A DNA stretch of 64,000 nt from Larix kaempferi (taxonomy: Eukaryota; Streptophyta; Pinopsida; Pinales; Pinaceae), in the NCBI GenBank assembly GCA_027924585.1, contig BSBM01000826.1, positions 11,935,501 through 11,999,500 on the forward strand. Reading direction: 5' to 3'. Under the pieces are notes generated by a model. That model worked only from the letters and a program-made list of their open reading frames with translations. It had not been told where the DNA came from and ran no database searches. This document shows positions 11,446 through 23,245 of this stretch, piece after piece. A program made the position numbers and the translations under genes. Numbering within the stretch: the stretch's first letter is position 1; every line of letters begins with the position of its first letter.

Positions 11446-11463
11446 TTGGCACCGTTGCCAGGG
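11446..11463 (+). other. Primer-binding site of the gag-only element
   Basis: TTGGCACCGTTGCCAGGG lies two to three bases after the 5' LTR. It closely resembles the TGGCGCCGTTGCC priming sequence common in plant Gypsy elements, which supports a Gypsy origin. Confidence 0.8.
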
Positions 11464-11492
11464 ACCAAAGGTTTCATTTTCCCTGGGTATGA

Positions 11493-14207
11493 ATGACAAA
11501 GTTTTCAGTTTTGATTATTGATGGTGAACAACGATCAAACATCAGTAAGGTTGTGCATCGTTCATCTGGCGACTCCATCTTAAAGAATCCAAATTTCAGT
11601 GACTCCATTGGTGGCATGATCAAGAATCAAGCTTTTAAAGCGAACCGACAGACTCCACTGGGAAATGAGCTCATTGTGAAGACATGGAAAGGAATGATGA
11701 AAAGACAAGGTACTGAAGTTTCAGTTTTCTCCAAGACATCTTATCCTTTCTTGTAACTTTTTTCCTGTCTTTTCCTAAGCTTGGCAAAAAAAATTCTCAT
11801 TGTTTACTATATTCGAAAAAAGACCGTAGATTTACTCCTGTATACCCTTCTTTAGAAACTGAAAATGCGTCTTCATTCTGTACATATGATTTTGATCAAG
11901 ATCTTTTACTTAAAACGCACGACTGTAAGGATCATCCTTATGAACCTCATGATACTAAAGCTGATAATACATCCTCTCTACATAGTTCAGTTTCTTCCAA
12001 TATCCAAAACCGATATAAGCCACTTCACCTACCTCATGTTCTTCATGATTATCCCCTAAATACCATAAATACCTTCCTAAATTCGATGGAGAAATCAAAG
12101 GCCTTACTGCTGAGAAACATCTTCAAGGCTTTGAAAATTTTCTGGATTTGTTTGAAGTGGATCAGGATGATGTTTTTATGAGGATTTTTGCTCAATCTTT
12201 CCAGGAAGATGTGAAGAAATGGTTTCACCATTTACAGGCAGAGTCTATAGACACATGGCAGGGGTTTTCTAATATCTTCTTGAAGTTTTGGGGTAAGAAG
12301 AGGTCATGGGACCTAGTCCTTTCAGAATTTTACTCTATGAGGATGCAGGAAGGGGAAGCCTTATCCAATTTCAACAGGAGGTTTGCCAGCGCCTATTATG
12401 ATATGCCGAAATAAATTCAGCCCCTAGAGAATGCTGCCAAGTTACATTATGTATCTATTTTTCATTCTGATTTCTCTTTTCTTCTCTTGGAAAGAAATCC
12501 CTCCAGTTTACAACATATGTTCGTTGATGCTTTAGAAGTTGAAGATAATCTTAGAATGTTCAGGAAATTATCTAGCAAAGAAAATGATGAGAGGATTGAA
12601 GAAGAATGTGGGTTCGAAGAGAAGTATGGACAAGGAGAAATGGCTTGGCATTCCGGTTTTTCCCGTGACAAACAAAGAGATGATCAGCTGGGTGATGTGA
12701 CAGAAAAAGGTAACTCTGACTTGTTTTATGTCAATTACAATCAGCCTGCTGAAATTTCTGTTAATGATGGTTTTAAAGAAAATTTCAGTCCGCCTAAGTT
12801 TGATAAGTATGAAGAAGATTGTTTGGATATGGCACCAACTGAAAACTTTATAAGTTCCAGGATAGTCGGTGAAGAAATTTTGATCACTATTCATGATAAA
12901 ACCTCTGAAAATCAACATGTTGAAAGTGACTGTCTACCCCTCTGTTATGCTTCATTCGAATTGATAAAACAAAAAATTAAGGCTTCTAATCAAAATCAGA
13001 AATCTATAATGAAGAGCTCCATAAATTTTTTTGAAAGTGGAATTAAAGAGGAAGAAGAACAAGTCTGTCATCATTCCCAAGAAGCTGGAGTTTTCCATAG
13101 GGTAGAAAAGTGCCAAACAGAAAACCAGGTCTCTCTTTCACATTCAGAAATTGTGTATCAAAAAGAGTCTGTTGCACTTGATGTTATTGGAAAATTTAAT
13201 GATGGTTCTGTTGTTTTTGATGAAGAAGGGCACGTTTTAAATTCTGAATTTTCGAATAAAATTGGTGATGGCCTTTGTATCTTTTCTCCTGAGCTGGATA
13301 AGAATTTTCTTCAGTCTTTTCAGTGGTCTTCTAATTCAGAAAGGGTCAGATAAGCTTCTCTCCATGTGACACTATTTCAGAAGTTGGGGGTCTAGAGGAC
13401 TCTGTCTTATTTGATTCACTTAAAAAACAATACATCAGTACTTCTCTTGGCATACAAGAAACAAAACAAGCCTCAGATGATGTTGCTGATTTTTCCTTAA
13501 ATAGGAAAGGTGGGCACCTCCATAGTATTTCGAAAATTTCTCCTCTATCTGAAGATGAAATAGATCAACTCCTGAAAGGTCATATTACAACTCCAGTAAT
13601 GTCGGATCTACATTGTTCACACAGTCTAGGGTATGTAAGTGAAACTTCTTCCATTTTTAAACATGTAAATCCAAATCTAAACACTCACAGTCATAACGAT
13701 CCTTTGAAAGAACCTATTTATGATGATGATTCTCTGCCAGGAGATCAACTATTAGAAATCATTTCTTTCCATCAAGAAGAGAGAGTTGACATGATTAATG
13801 ATATTGAAAGATGTTTGTTGTTTGAAGATGTCTTGTATAATGATGTGGATAAGTATAAAGATGGGATAGATGACATACCAAAAAGGGAAACAGAGCCGCT
13901 CATGCTTGAGGAGGATGCAGTCAACACTCAGGTATTAGAATATCATGCCCCCATATGCACTCTCATCAATCCAGAGTTGAATAGTCTTGCGAGTCAACTT
14001 GAAAGAGATATTTGCATTCTTGATGAATATCAAGACGTGATAATATTTCAAACTGTTGAAGATCCTTATGCTAATTTACTACAGTCTAAGGGGAGAATGA
14101 ATTTTCTAACATTTGTGGGACATGAACTCATTATCAGAGAATGTTTGGAATGGTTTGTTTTCTGTTTTCTTTACTCACTCAAAAGGAATGCAAGCCATAG
14201 TCGATAA
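11493..14207 (+). pseudogene. Gag polyprotein remnant of the gag-only element
   Basis: From about 12058 one frame reads KYLPKFDGEIKGLTAEKHLQ and then the Retrotrans_gag core: WFHHLQAESIDTWQGFSNIF, FYSMRMQEGEALSNFNRRF. Gag forms the particle that packages element RNA. A single in-frame TAA at 12412 interrupts it. The same frame then continues from 12415 to 13353 with an acidic, Ser/Glu-rich stretch, shifts frame near 13350 and goes on to 14207. Before 12058, coding-like sequence from 11493 lies in other frames. No zinc knuckle, DSG protease motif or RT motif follows. Length and acidity suggest a long Gag C-terminal region of unknown role. The stop and shifts make it inactive now. Confidence 0.8.
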
Positions 14208-14536
14208 AATGGTCAGTTATTAGATTGGCTTCATTGGCACTTTTGTGTCATTTGATTCAGCAATCACGTTTCAGCAGAGTAGGGTAGGTACGAGAAATAA
14301 GTTTTCCCAACAAACATTTTTTCAGTATGTACAGTGTTGTTTTCAGTTTAGTTCTAGCATGTATGTTTTCAGTTTTCAGCAGTTATTGGTTTTCAGCTTC
14401 AGTTTTTGGATGAAGGATCAGTTACAGGTTGCAGTTTGTAGTTTTCAAGATTGGGAGCCACCCAATGGTCAGGCACATGGTCTACGGTGTTCTTTGCTGC
14501 CTCGTTGGGAGGACAGCATCCCCAGTAGGAGCCAGT
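14208..14536 (+). other. Internal 3' noncoding stretch before 3' LTR
   Basis: About 330 bp rich in TTTTCAG-type repeats. No clear polypurine tract is visible; AGGAGCCAG directly before 14537 is the nearest purine-rich stretch. Confidence 0.5.
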
Positions 14537-15493
14537 TGTTGGCACTCCATAAAATTTTGTGCTTAAATGTCTTATGACGGCAATAATCATCTTCCGGCAA
14601 CACTTGCGGTGCAAAATAGAACACTTTTCATGGCGGGGGGTCTCAAACTTGGTCTAGAAAGAGCACTTGTCCTCAAGTGTGGGCATCAAAATTGCAAAAG
14701 AAAATGGTTGAAAAAGGTCTCCAAAATTCAACAAATCTCAGTCACTCAAATCTATTTTTGACCTTGTGAGTAAAGGTTTTTGTTTTTCATATAAAAAGGG
14801 TTTAGCTCGAGTTTGGAGCTTTATGAGGAAAAGACATTAATTTTTATGATAGCCTAAGTGAAGGGTCAAATTCATAATAAAGCCAATGGTTGAAAGATTA
14901 TGGAACAAAGAGATTTTTAATAAATCCAAAGTTTGAATATTAATTAAGTTTTTATGAATAAGGGATTTAATGTTTTTTGAAACAAAAGGTGAAGCACCCA
15001 GTACCGAGGGCTTGCCTAGCCTGTCAAGTGACCAAGAGCCGAAGCAAAGGAGCCCCATGCACCCTTTATCATCCAAACTCCAATGCTGAAGGACTCTCCA
15101 TCCTTTATTACTTGAGATATGATATAATCAATACAATATATAAGGAGTGGGAGTATTAGTTTTCGTTTGCATATGGGAAATGTAAATGATATTCCAACGA
15201 ACATTTTAAATGCTGAATGACAAGTCAATATCGAGTAGCATTAAGGTGACACGATGGAATTGTTGAGGCAAGTGAAGTAGCTCCATGCAAATCATAAAGT
15301 GCAGCACGATCTGGTGGCAAATAAAATCGAGGGTCGTCGCATCACCGAAGTAGCTGGGGGATAAAGAAATAGCCGGTTGTGATAAAAATACCACCCATCT
15401 ACGTGTCACCATTTGGGCATGCGGCATACATTACAAAGTGGTATTACAGACATCCTTGGGCCATGCGGTACCACCTTGGTCGATTGGCGGGAA

Positions 15494-15501
15494 TATAAAA
15501 G
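15494..15501 (+). promoter_or_regulatory. TATA-like box in 3' LTR
   Basis: TATAAAAG, the counterpart of 8690-8697. Confidence 0.45.
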
Positions 15502-15584
15502 AAGAGTCGCCTCATTCTTGGTGACTTGTTTTTTCCTTTGACCTAAACATCAAGCTCCAAAACCCTAACGCCATTTATCTACAG

Positions 15585-15731
15585 ATGACAGAAGAAATAA
15601 ATATTAAAACTCTTTATCAAATGCTGCTCCTAGCATGGGGTATCGTCTCTTTCATAGCCATATTCAGTGACGCCAAAGCCAATAGTCCCTCAGTCGCTAG
15701 AGGAAAAAGGTTAGAGTTTCCAGGACGATAG
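15585..15731 (+). CDS. Small LTR-borne ORF, 3' copy
   Basis: A 48-codon ORF of the same length as 8781-8927. It differs at residues 20 (L to I), 39 (K to R), 44 (D to E) and 47 (R to G). The start, stop and hydrophobic run are kept. Its role is unknown. Confidence 0.35.
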   Translation: MTEEINIKTLYQMLLLAWGIVSFIAIFSDAKANSPSVARGKRLEFPGR

Positions 15732-16341
15732 CTTTGAAGCAAAAAAATTTTGGGATAAGACTCATCATGCGGTCATCATAGCACCTGCTCGTGATTCAGG
15801 TGTGGGCTTGGGTCACCAACTGCATATTTGGAGTATAGCCGTAACATGGCTCACTAAAATATTTTTGAAAGATATTTAATGGGGCTCGTAAAAAATGGTG
15901 GAGATTCTAGACCAATATTTGACAGGATGGCCACAACATTGGACAGATTCTCAGTTATGCCAATTTCATCGAAGGTTGCAATTGGAGAAATGTTCATTCT
16001 CGCTCAAATAATAGTTTTTGTTCAATCGATTAAAAAACAAACAGGGTAAGTATGAAGATCCAAAATTGATAGTAGTTAATAGAACATGAAAATAATCGGT
16101 AAATGATTTGGAGTCACTATAAATACGAGCTAGAGGAAGCAGTTCTCAAAAGACAGAAGACCAAATAATAAGAAATGATGTCTGGGCTTACATCTAGAAA
16201 CATGGTTTTGAAGAAGAAAAGGCATCCATATGACCCTAAAACAGCAAGAAAAAATTCAGAAGTTCATAATTATTGGAAGGAAATTACGGCTGCTTCACCT
16301 TGAAGACCTCTTACGAGCGTTTACCCTCGAGCTCATATTCT

Positions 16342-16494
16342 GTATTACAATTGAATTCACTGCAGAAAAATGGAAAGCTTTCCAGAAATTTGCTCCGTGA
16401 GAACATTAATGGGGAAGAAATCGCTGATAAGATGGGGACTAGAGGTCGTGTTTATTGCTGCAAAAAAATGGTATTATAGTTTAGCATTTCCCAT
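16342..16494 (+). pseudogene. Myb/SANT-like fragment in 3' LTR
   Basis: Counterpart of 9538-9690, with NGEEIADKMGTRGRVYCCKK: the Trp of the WEEIA motif has become Gly here. The frame is broken as in the 5' copy. Confidence 0.35.
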
Positions 16495-18245
16495 CTTTTG
16501 GAATGTTTTCTCTCTTCTCAGATCGAGTTATTTGTGTCCCGTGTGCAATGGATTTTTCCTTGAGAGCCGATATTAGGGTTAGCACTAATATCCGAACCCT
16601 CATTTGCTGTGAAAAAATTTTCTGAGCAAGGTGAAAGTCTAAAGTTTATGGCAAGTCAATTTCATCTATTGCATAGTAAAAGCTGTAGCATACATCCTGA
16701 TTTTTATCCCACAACTGGTGAATTTGAGCAGCGTTTCAGGCATATTCATGATTGGTATGATGGAAACGATTGTTGCAAAAAACTAAAACTACTCGACAGG
16801 TGGCCTATCCGCAACATTTCGCATGTGAGAAAGGTGGTGAAGAAAACCATTTCGAAGGATTGCAAAACCACTTTCGGCTAGACAATTTGTTAAGCAGTTT
16901 GCAAAGATACACAAGTACTATGTTGTTGGATTTGCTGAAAAATAGACTGGAGTTTTGATAATACATTAAATTACAAGGAAAAACCGAACTTGAATGTTGC
17001 CCTAAATATACAAGGATTCATTATTTCTGATTATTTAGTGAAGTATTTTCAATTTGTGGAGAAGGAAAGAAGCTACATAAAAAAAGGAAACATAGTTTAT
17101 ATTGAGGATATTGCCGAGGGTTCGGAGAATAGCTTAGTAGGTCAAAGATGAAGTGGACGAGAGCAAAGGAATGAGCAAAAACATACGACAACACTCAGTC
17201 ATTGGCACATAAACAATAGGTAGTTAAAGAAAAGGAACATAGGTGGCAGGAAGATCCATATTTATACGCACTGAATTAGAAAACAAAAGTTCATTTCTAG
17301 GATACTCGATAGGTGGAAAATAAGGATGATTTTAAGCCCTAGAATTAGCAGTTTGAAGAAAATTTCAAAATTCCTCTATACTCTTTCACTCGAGATATTT
17401 TGCAACAGCTCGAGATTTGTTTTATTTGTAAAAAATTAGTTAGTTTATTATTCCAAGAAGCTATTTTTAGAAATACAATTAGTTAGGGTTTGCTCATGGA
17501 GTATTTTTGTATAAATTATGCATTTTGCAATGTAAAAGAGGTTGGTTTTTCAGTAAGAAGAAACCCATTTCGGGTGTTTTGAAGGGCTTTCAGAAATTAA
17601 TAAAGATCTCAGAACTGAGCAGATTTTTCATCAAAGATTCATGTGTTGTTTAAAAATTGCACTCTGTACCCTTTCCCTTTCTCTACATGTGCAAGTTTAC
17701 TTTCTTCGCTATGCCTTTCATTATGTCATTTTCTTCTATGCTTAGATGAACGTTCATATAGATTGAGATTCATGTTTCTATGCCTCGATTTATCCGCATC
17801 TGAGCATCCATTTATTTCTCTAAAATTCACAATGGATTCATCCTAGTCTGATGCCCATTGTTAGTAGACTGTCTTTATTTCTTTCCTTGTCACCTACAAA
17901 TCTTATTGATTGTAATAAGACAACTATCTTTCCTTTTGTATGAAAATATTTGTTTTACTGCTGGTCCATATTTTTCTGTTTTCCCGACTCCATTGCCCAA
18001 TGGTATCCTATTCTTGTTGATCTAGCCACCTCATTTAAAGTCTACAAAGTTTTTTGTTATTATAATTTTACAAATTGGCCCTTGAGTTTCATTGACAAAT
18101 TGCTGTCGTAGTGACATTGGATGGCAGATTTGTTGAGAGAGCCCTCTCTCGCTGAAGGAGGCCAACTTTCAGTCTAAAGATCGGTTTGAAATAAGTTACC
18201 TTAGGTGTTATTCTTTACAACCGGGATAAAATCTAAGTGATAACA

Positions 18246-18250
18246 CCTCC
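18246..18250. repeat. Target-site duplication CCTCC, right copy
   Basis: Exact partner of 7728-7732. LINE B resumes immediately to the right, in the frame that was cut. Confidence 0.93.
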
Positions 18251-18850
18251 CACACCACATAACCAGGGAACAAATCCCAAATGCAATTTAGGAGTTCATC
18301 TTTTAATGGTTGAGACTTCCATGTGGCCAAAGAGAGGTCAGGATGGCCTCGAACCCTTGTGGTTTTTCTAAATCTTTCTTCCCCCCTACCCAAGAGTGAA
18401 GAGGCCAACAGGCATTCATCTAGAAGGTGATTGATGGTTTCATTGTCTTGAAGGCACATACATCAATGTGAGGGACCTTAGAGGCCCATTTTCCATAAAT
18501 TTTCCCAGGTTAGGATACGTCGATGCAGTAGCAGCCAACCAAAGGTGGCGATTTTGGGCCAAAGATTCCTTAGCGAGACTTTTTTCCATTTTTCCTCCCA
18601 CGATATTCTATCATGCCCTTCCAGAAGGCTAACCGCTTCAACTATGTTGAAGTTCCTAGTATTAGAGTAACTCCATTGGTATTTATCTAGTCCCTCCACC
18701 AGAGGGATGTGAAGTTTAAGAATCTCCTCGTAAAAGGTATCCATGTTCTCCTTCGGAGTCAAATCTTTCCACCACTGTTTCGGTTTCGCGATCCTGACAT
18801 GATGCCATTCCAACATTGGTTCCCAAAAGTCCTGGACCTTTTCCCACGTG
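18251..18850 (-). pseudogene. LINE B zf-RVT module
   Basis: On the minus strand, 18816-18478 reads LRNLWPKIATFGWLLLHRRI followed by LTWENLWKMG, then CMCLQDNETINHLLDECLLA at 18460-18400: the Cys/His pattern of zf-RVT. It ends in NCIWDLFPGYVVWE next to the insertion point, and the continuation VWKERN lies at 7732. The module joins RT to RNase H in this LINE class. A frame change separates the two halves near 18470. Confidence 0.8.
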
Positions 18851-19069
18851 CTACTTTGAAGGTACTAATTTAACTCCTGGATATCCTGTCTATCATCAAG
18901 TCTGGGAAATTGTTGCCATGCACCCTTGAGAAAGGACGCTGCGGCGGCATCCCAGATCCCAGATCTCCCAGAAGCTGTGTCGTTGAACTAATCCCTGGTT
19001 CATTCGAGTTGATTTCCATATATGCGAACCAGGTGGGTTTTCCCCGAATATGATAAGGTCCTGCTTGTG

Positions 19070-19451
19070 CTAGTTGGGAGCATATTTCCTATTCCAAAGA
19101 AGCTCCCACGGTTCCTCCATATGAGTGGTCCATCTCCACCAGATTTTGACCCCCATCACCCTATTAACACATAGCATATCTCGAAGACCAAGACCCCCTA
19201 CCCCTTTTGGAGTACACACGATATCCCATTTCACCAAGGCCCATTTACTCTGTTCCCGGGTACCCTCCCACAGGAAGTTCCTATCAATATTGTGGATTTG
19301 TTTGAGGACCGCTTTTGGGGCAACCACCACCGAGAAGAGATATACATGCATGGCTTGAAGCAGGTCAACTTAACCAAAATGAGGTGGCTGGGGAAATTCA
19401 GGGCTCTGAAAGTCCACAATTCAAGTTTTCTCTTGAGTTTGTCTAGAAGGT
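19070..19451 (-). pseudogene. LINE B RT C-terminal region
   Basis: The minus strand at 19419-19070 reads LELWTFRALNFPSHLILVK, a frame change, then AVLKQIHNIDRNFLWEG, KWALVKWDIVCTPKGVGGLG and a WWRWTTHMEEPWELLWNRKY stretch. This is the thumb/connection region that follows the RT catalytic core in plant LINEs. It abuts the solo LTR at 19456. It is inactive because of the shift and the neighbouring insertion. Confidence 0.8.
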
Positions 19452-19456
19452 CCTTC
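19452..19456. repeat. Target-site duplication CCTTC, left copy
   Basis: CCTTC here and at 19956-19960 flanks the solo LTR. Removing one copy and the LTR joins the LINE B frame as SWK followed by DLLDKLKRKLELW. Confidence 0.88.
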
Positions 19457-19955
19457 TATTAGAAAAACAGAATTGCAGAGCAATAACAATAAACATAAAT
19501 GCAAATATAATCACACATACACATTATAAGAAAGACACAGATATATCATGGCTCACCCAATTTGGTCTACGTCCACACTAAATTTTCCAGTCCTTTTATT
19601 ATACCATCCAACAAGGTGAAGGGATACAACCTGCAGCACAGCCGCTGCACTTCCTCTTCACTGTCTCACCATCTCTCTTCTTGATCTGAAGGATATTTAC
19701 AATGCATAAAACCTAATACATCATACCTAGCCATATTACAATGTCTTTCTTTTATAAGGGAAATACAATGGGGAAATACCATGGGATACCCAAAACCATG
19801 GGCCCGAAAACAGCTGGCGAAAACAATCCCAAATTTTTTTCTCGGAGGCACTTCCCCCGAACCCCAATGTTAGGGAATGACTATACAGTCCTCTGGGGTG
19901 CACAGCTAAGACAATATTATCTATGAGACTGGAGGATCTGGCTCCACAGCCAACA
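19457..19955 (-). repeat. Solo LTR (499 bp)
   Basis: On the minus strand it starts TGTTGGCTGTGG and ends CTAATA (the expected CA has become TA). It is flanked by the 5-bp duplication CCTTC and contains a TATAAAAG box on the minus strand. It has no internal region and no partner LTR in place, so it is a solo LTR left by recombination between the two LTRs of a complete element. I could not match it to another LTR in this window. Confidence 0.8.
19749..19756 (-). promoter_or_regulatory. TATA-like box of the solo LTR
   Basis: TATAAAAG on the minus strand, about 200 bp into the LTR, where a U3 promoter would be expected. Confidence 0.5.
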
Positions 19956-19960
19956 CCTTC
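19956..19960. repeat. Target-site duplication CCTTC, right copy
   Basis: Exact partner of 19452-19456. Confidence 0.88.
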
Positions 19961-21250
19961 CACGAGACATGTCGAATTGTGGAGTCCGTCATGGGTCCAC
20001 CCAGATATTTAGATGAGAGATGACCTTCAGAGAATTCCAGAATACGAGGTATGTTTCTATGGGTAATTATCGGTGTGTTAAAGAAATATACTTGAGATTT
20101 TTCCTTATTGATTTACAAGCAGCTGGCATTGAGAAAGATGTCTACGATTATTTTGATGCCGTTAGCTTCTTGAACAAAGGAGGGGCCCATTAGCATGGTG
20201 TCGTCAACAAATTGCTAGTGGGTTTGGGGAACCAATCCGTCACAAAGGTTTAGGTCAAGAATAATATTACTTTGTTGAGTTGCTCCTAACATTCTTTCTA
20301 GCCCTTTTGCAATGATAATGAATAGAAATGGGGATAAGGGGTCCCCCTGATGAATTCCACGGGAAGCCGTAAAGGATTGAGAGGGAGTGCCATTTACCAA
20401 AATTGAGAAGAAGGGGGAAGAGACCAAGCTCATTATCCAGTCAATCCAAATATAGGTGAAACCAAAAGACCTTTGCACCTCTTCTTAGAAGGTCCAATTT
20501 AAGTTATCATAGGCTTTGGACAAGTTATCATCCAGGATTTGGTGCCCTTCCACAAAACCCGCCTTCTCTGGAGCAGAGGGAGGAGCACACGTAACTCATT
20601 ACAAATGACCTTTGTTATGACTTTATAAATGACATTACAAAGGGATATGGGCCTAAACTTTCACGGGTCTTCCGTGCGTGTTTCCTTTGGGATGAGCATC
20701 ATAAAAGTGGCATTGAGAGCTTTGAGGATGCTTCTTGACCGATGAGAATCTTCTACTATAGCCAAAACTTCTGATTTCGACCAATCCCAACAGGTATGGA
20801 AGAAGTTGGTGGTGAGGCCATCCGATCCGGGGGCTTTGTCTACCACCATCTGCTTGATTGCTTCCCTGACTTAATCCATGCTTATGATTTTCATGAGAAG
20901 CTTGTTATGGTCTTCTGTAATAAACTTTGGAATGTGTTGAAGGACATCCTCCCTCTCCACCCTCCTATTGATGTTTGGTTCTTCCAGCAAATCGGTAAAG
21001 AAATCGTTCAGGGTCTGTTCCATATTTGGTTGTGTTTCCGCAAGACTTTCGTCCCCCCTCTTAAGTCGCACCACCCGGTTCCCATGCCGATGTGGGATGG
21101 ACGCTTTATGAAAATATTTTGTATTGCACTCTGTGTGCGCTGCCCATCTTTCAACCATTGGTTCCTGGATTTTTGTTTCCAGATTAGTTCTTCTTGTTGA
21201 TCCTTAAGATTGAGTTCTTTAAGAAGGTTTTGTTCTTGTTCCCTCAACTC
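19961..21250 (-). pseudogene. LINE B reverse transcriptase core
   Basis: RT copies LINE RNA at a nicked target. On the minus strand, from right to left: KNLLMKIISMD ending the connector (about 20875), KAPGSDGLTTNFFHTCW (20840-20790), FMMLIPKE (20700), a degraded middle, SFTASRGIHQGDPLSPFLF (20370-20310, motif B region) and QFVDDTMLM (about 20203-20180, the catalytic FVDD). A continuation EFSEGHLSSKYLGGPMTDS lies at 20045-19985. Frameshifts and stops break it at several places, for example between 20660 and 20480. The catalytic Asp pair itself is intact. Confidence 0.85.
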
Positions 21251-21484
21251 CGTGGAATAGCCTCAAGACATGGCCGCACTCTGTACCTCATTCATTTTAA
21301 GATCTAACAGTTTCTTACATTGGAAAATGTTCCTGAAGGTGTCTTTATTCCATTTCTTGATTTTACCTTTTAGGTACTTTAGCTTTTGTTGGAAGTGGTA
21401 CATCAAGGTTCCCGTGATGGAGGGACAATTCTACCACCATTGTCTCATTTGATCCGGAAATTCAGGGTGGAGGAGCCAAAATTG

Positions 21485-22260
21485 TTAGAACCTAAACGGC
21501 CTACGGAGGTTCTCCCCTATTCTCTGCCAATCGAGGCTAATCGGCCAATGGTATGAGCATGCAGAGGAGAGCATGACTGCCGACGAATCCCCCCCTCCCA
21601 TCATAATGGATTTAGACACTAGGAACCTGTCCATCCTGGATGAAATGCTTCTGTTGTTCCAAGTGAACAAACTGTTGTCGGTTCTAACATCAATTAGCTC
21701 CACCGTTTCAATCACCTCCGACAAGTAATCACTGCTAGGGTACAGGCAGCGTATTCCCCCTCGCTTCTCATCCAAACTCCTGATCAAGTTAAAGTCTCCC
21801 CATAAAACCCATGGGCGTAGACCAGGCTCTCTTTTGAGGTTGAGCAAGGAGTCAAAGAAAGAATTCTTCAAGTTGGCTATTGACGGTCCATACACATTGG
21901 ACAAAAAACCTCTGACTCTAGTTCCTATAACATGAAAAGAAGATGATAAGATAAAATTTGAGGCCATCCAATCGATCAGAATCACCTCCTTAGGGTTCCA
22001 AAGAATGTCGATTCCCCTAGCCATTCGAATGGCATTAGTAGCTATGTCTTCACAATGTTTCCAGATTTTCTTCTCGATAGATCGAAGATTCGCTTCGGAA
22101 CATTTAGTTTTTTGGAGAAAAACTATGGAAGACTTTTCTAGTTCAATATTCTATCTCAGAAGATGGGTCTTTAGAAGGCTCTTACAACCTCTAATATTCT
22201 AGGATGTAATCCGCATCTTATAACACTTTGGGGTTGGAGGAGGCTAGGGCCGCATCGATA
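21485..22260 (-). pseudogene. LINE B AP endonuclease domain
   Basis: A 179-codon open frame (22024-21485) encodes the C-terminal two thirds of an exonuclease-endonuclease-phosphatase domain: FLSNVYGPS, WVLWGDFNLIRSLDEKRGG (the GDFN Asp-Asn pair), DVRTDNSLFTWNN, RMDRFLVSK and YHWPISLDW (the usual SDH...L context, here with Tyr before His). It nicks target DNA for priming. The N-terminal part, upstream to about 22260, is degraded. Connection to the RT region at 21250-21484 is broken by stops. Confidence 0.85.
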
Positions 22261-22379
22261 GTTGGATACTAGAAACTAGTTTCTTCCCAACCATTTGAAT
22301 TATTTCAATGTTCTTGCGTCGTCCCCTTTTCCCCCCTACTTTTCTTTTTTCCCTCGGTTTCCTTTAAGGATTCAAAAGC

Positions 22380-23245
22380 TATGCCCAAATATTTGATATT
22401 TTTTGTCTTTATGATGGCTTTCTCTAACAAGGATACCTGCTACGGGGTGATAGAGATCGGATCTTCAACAGTGCATGCCACCTCCAAACCATCCAAGTCT
22501 AGATCTCCCAATTCCATTTCTTCTCCGTCTTCCTCTTGCATGGAGCAGTCTTCTCCCACTACTTCTTTCTCTGCGTCCTGAGCTATGCTACTCGGCACTG
22601 GATTGGTGGTAATATCTCTCTTCTCTTTTTGGTGTTTCTCCTCCTCGATGGTTCCCTCTTCCATTGACTGCAAAACTTCAAACCTATTGAGAGTTTGGTA
22701 TTTCTTGTGAACTTCAGGTCCCGATACTTTCTTGGCTGTCCTTTTCTTATTGGAAACTTTTGTGAACCCTTCTTGATTTCTTTTTCAGAATTGGTATTCC
22801 CTCCTGGATATTTATTTGACAGGAATTCTTTGAACTGATGCCCATGTCCGTGGCATCATAGACACCAAAATGGAATATGTTTATAGTCTATTGCATGAAA
22901 CCAATCTTCATCCTCCTAGGTTATGTTAATCCCCTCCGGAAGATCTTGGGATATGTCCATATAGAGGCAGATGCGAGCGTACGAGGTATACCTCATTTTC
23001 TTTATTTTCTCATAGACCTTGGCAAACACCCCCAACGTATTTCCAATATCAGTGAGTATTTCCTCCTTCCAGTATTCGGTGGGTAAAGAATAAAGACGCA
23101 ACCATACCGGGGCAATTGTTAGATTTTCCTAATCCGGGTTGAAACGTTCTTTCCAGGGGAAAAGGTATAGCTCTGTAGAGTTAATAAAATATGACACATT
23201 ATTGAAAATGCGGCTGCAATCCTTCAGTAGTAAAATATTTCTTTG
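22380..23245 (-). pseudogene. LINE B ORF1-like region (DUF4283 and zinc knuckle)
   Basis: On the minus strand the frame at 23150-22916 carries PWKERFNPD, then VWLRLYSLPTEYWKEEIL, DIGNTLGVFAKV and YTSYARICLYMDIS: the DUF4283 nucleic-acid-binding region found N-terminal in plant LINEs. A degraded zinc knuckle follows near 22880-22800 (WCL.CHGHGHQFKEF), then an acidic linker (22673-22440). The frame is lost above about 23240, inside DUF4283, which suggests 5' truncation at integration. Several in-frame stops are present. Confidence 0.75.

Larger units (their letters stand above)
7733..18245 (+). mobile_element. Gag-only LTR element with 3.7-kb LTRs (TR-GAG/LARD-like)
   Basis: Complete element of 10,513 bp with LTRs of 3711 and 3709 bp, a 3.1-kb internal region and a CCTCC target duplication. 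The internal region codes only for a Gag-type protein; no protease, RT, RNase H or integrase motif is visible, so mobility must have depended on enzymes from another element, probably Gypsy judging by the primer site and Gag. This architecture matches what is called TR-GAG or, for long LTRs, LARD. The LTRs differ by roughly 3-6% in the parts I compared. It sits in the RNase H linker of LINE B in the opposite orientation to the LINE. Confidence 0.88.
14537..18245 (+). repeat. 3' LTR (3709 bp) of the gag-only element
   Basis: It starts TGTTGGCAC and ends GTGATAACA, followed at once by the CCTCC duplication. It is collinear with the 5' LTR at an offset of about 6804 bp. One terminal base differs from the 5' LTR (GTGATAACA versus GTGCTAACA). 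Confidence 0.92.
5535..23245 (-). mobile_element. LINE B, full span including two later insertions
   Basis: Minus-strand plant LINE of the RNase H-bearing type. From right to left it shows a DUF4283-like ORF1 region, a degraded zinc knuckle, an AP endonuclease, RT with FVDD, a zf-RVT module and RNase H. It is interrupted by a gag-only LTR element (7733-18245) and a solo LTR (19457-19955). Its own sequence is thus about 6.7 kb. The reading frame can be followed across both insertion points once one target-site copy is removed, which proves the nesting. The right (5') end falls inside the DUF4283 region, so the LINE is probably 5'-truncated. The left (3') limit is approximate, near a TATTAATAGAATTTTC-like end on the minus strand. 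Confidence 0.85.
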
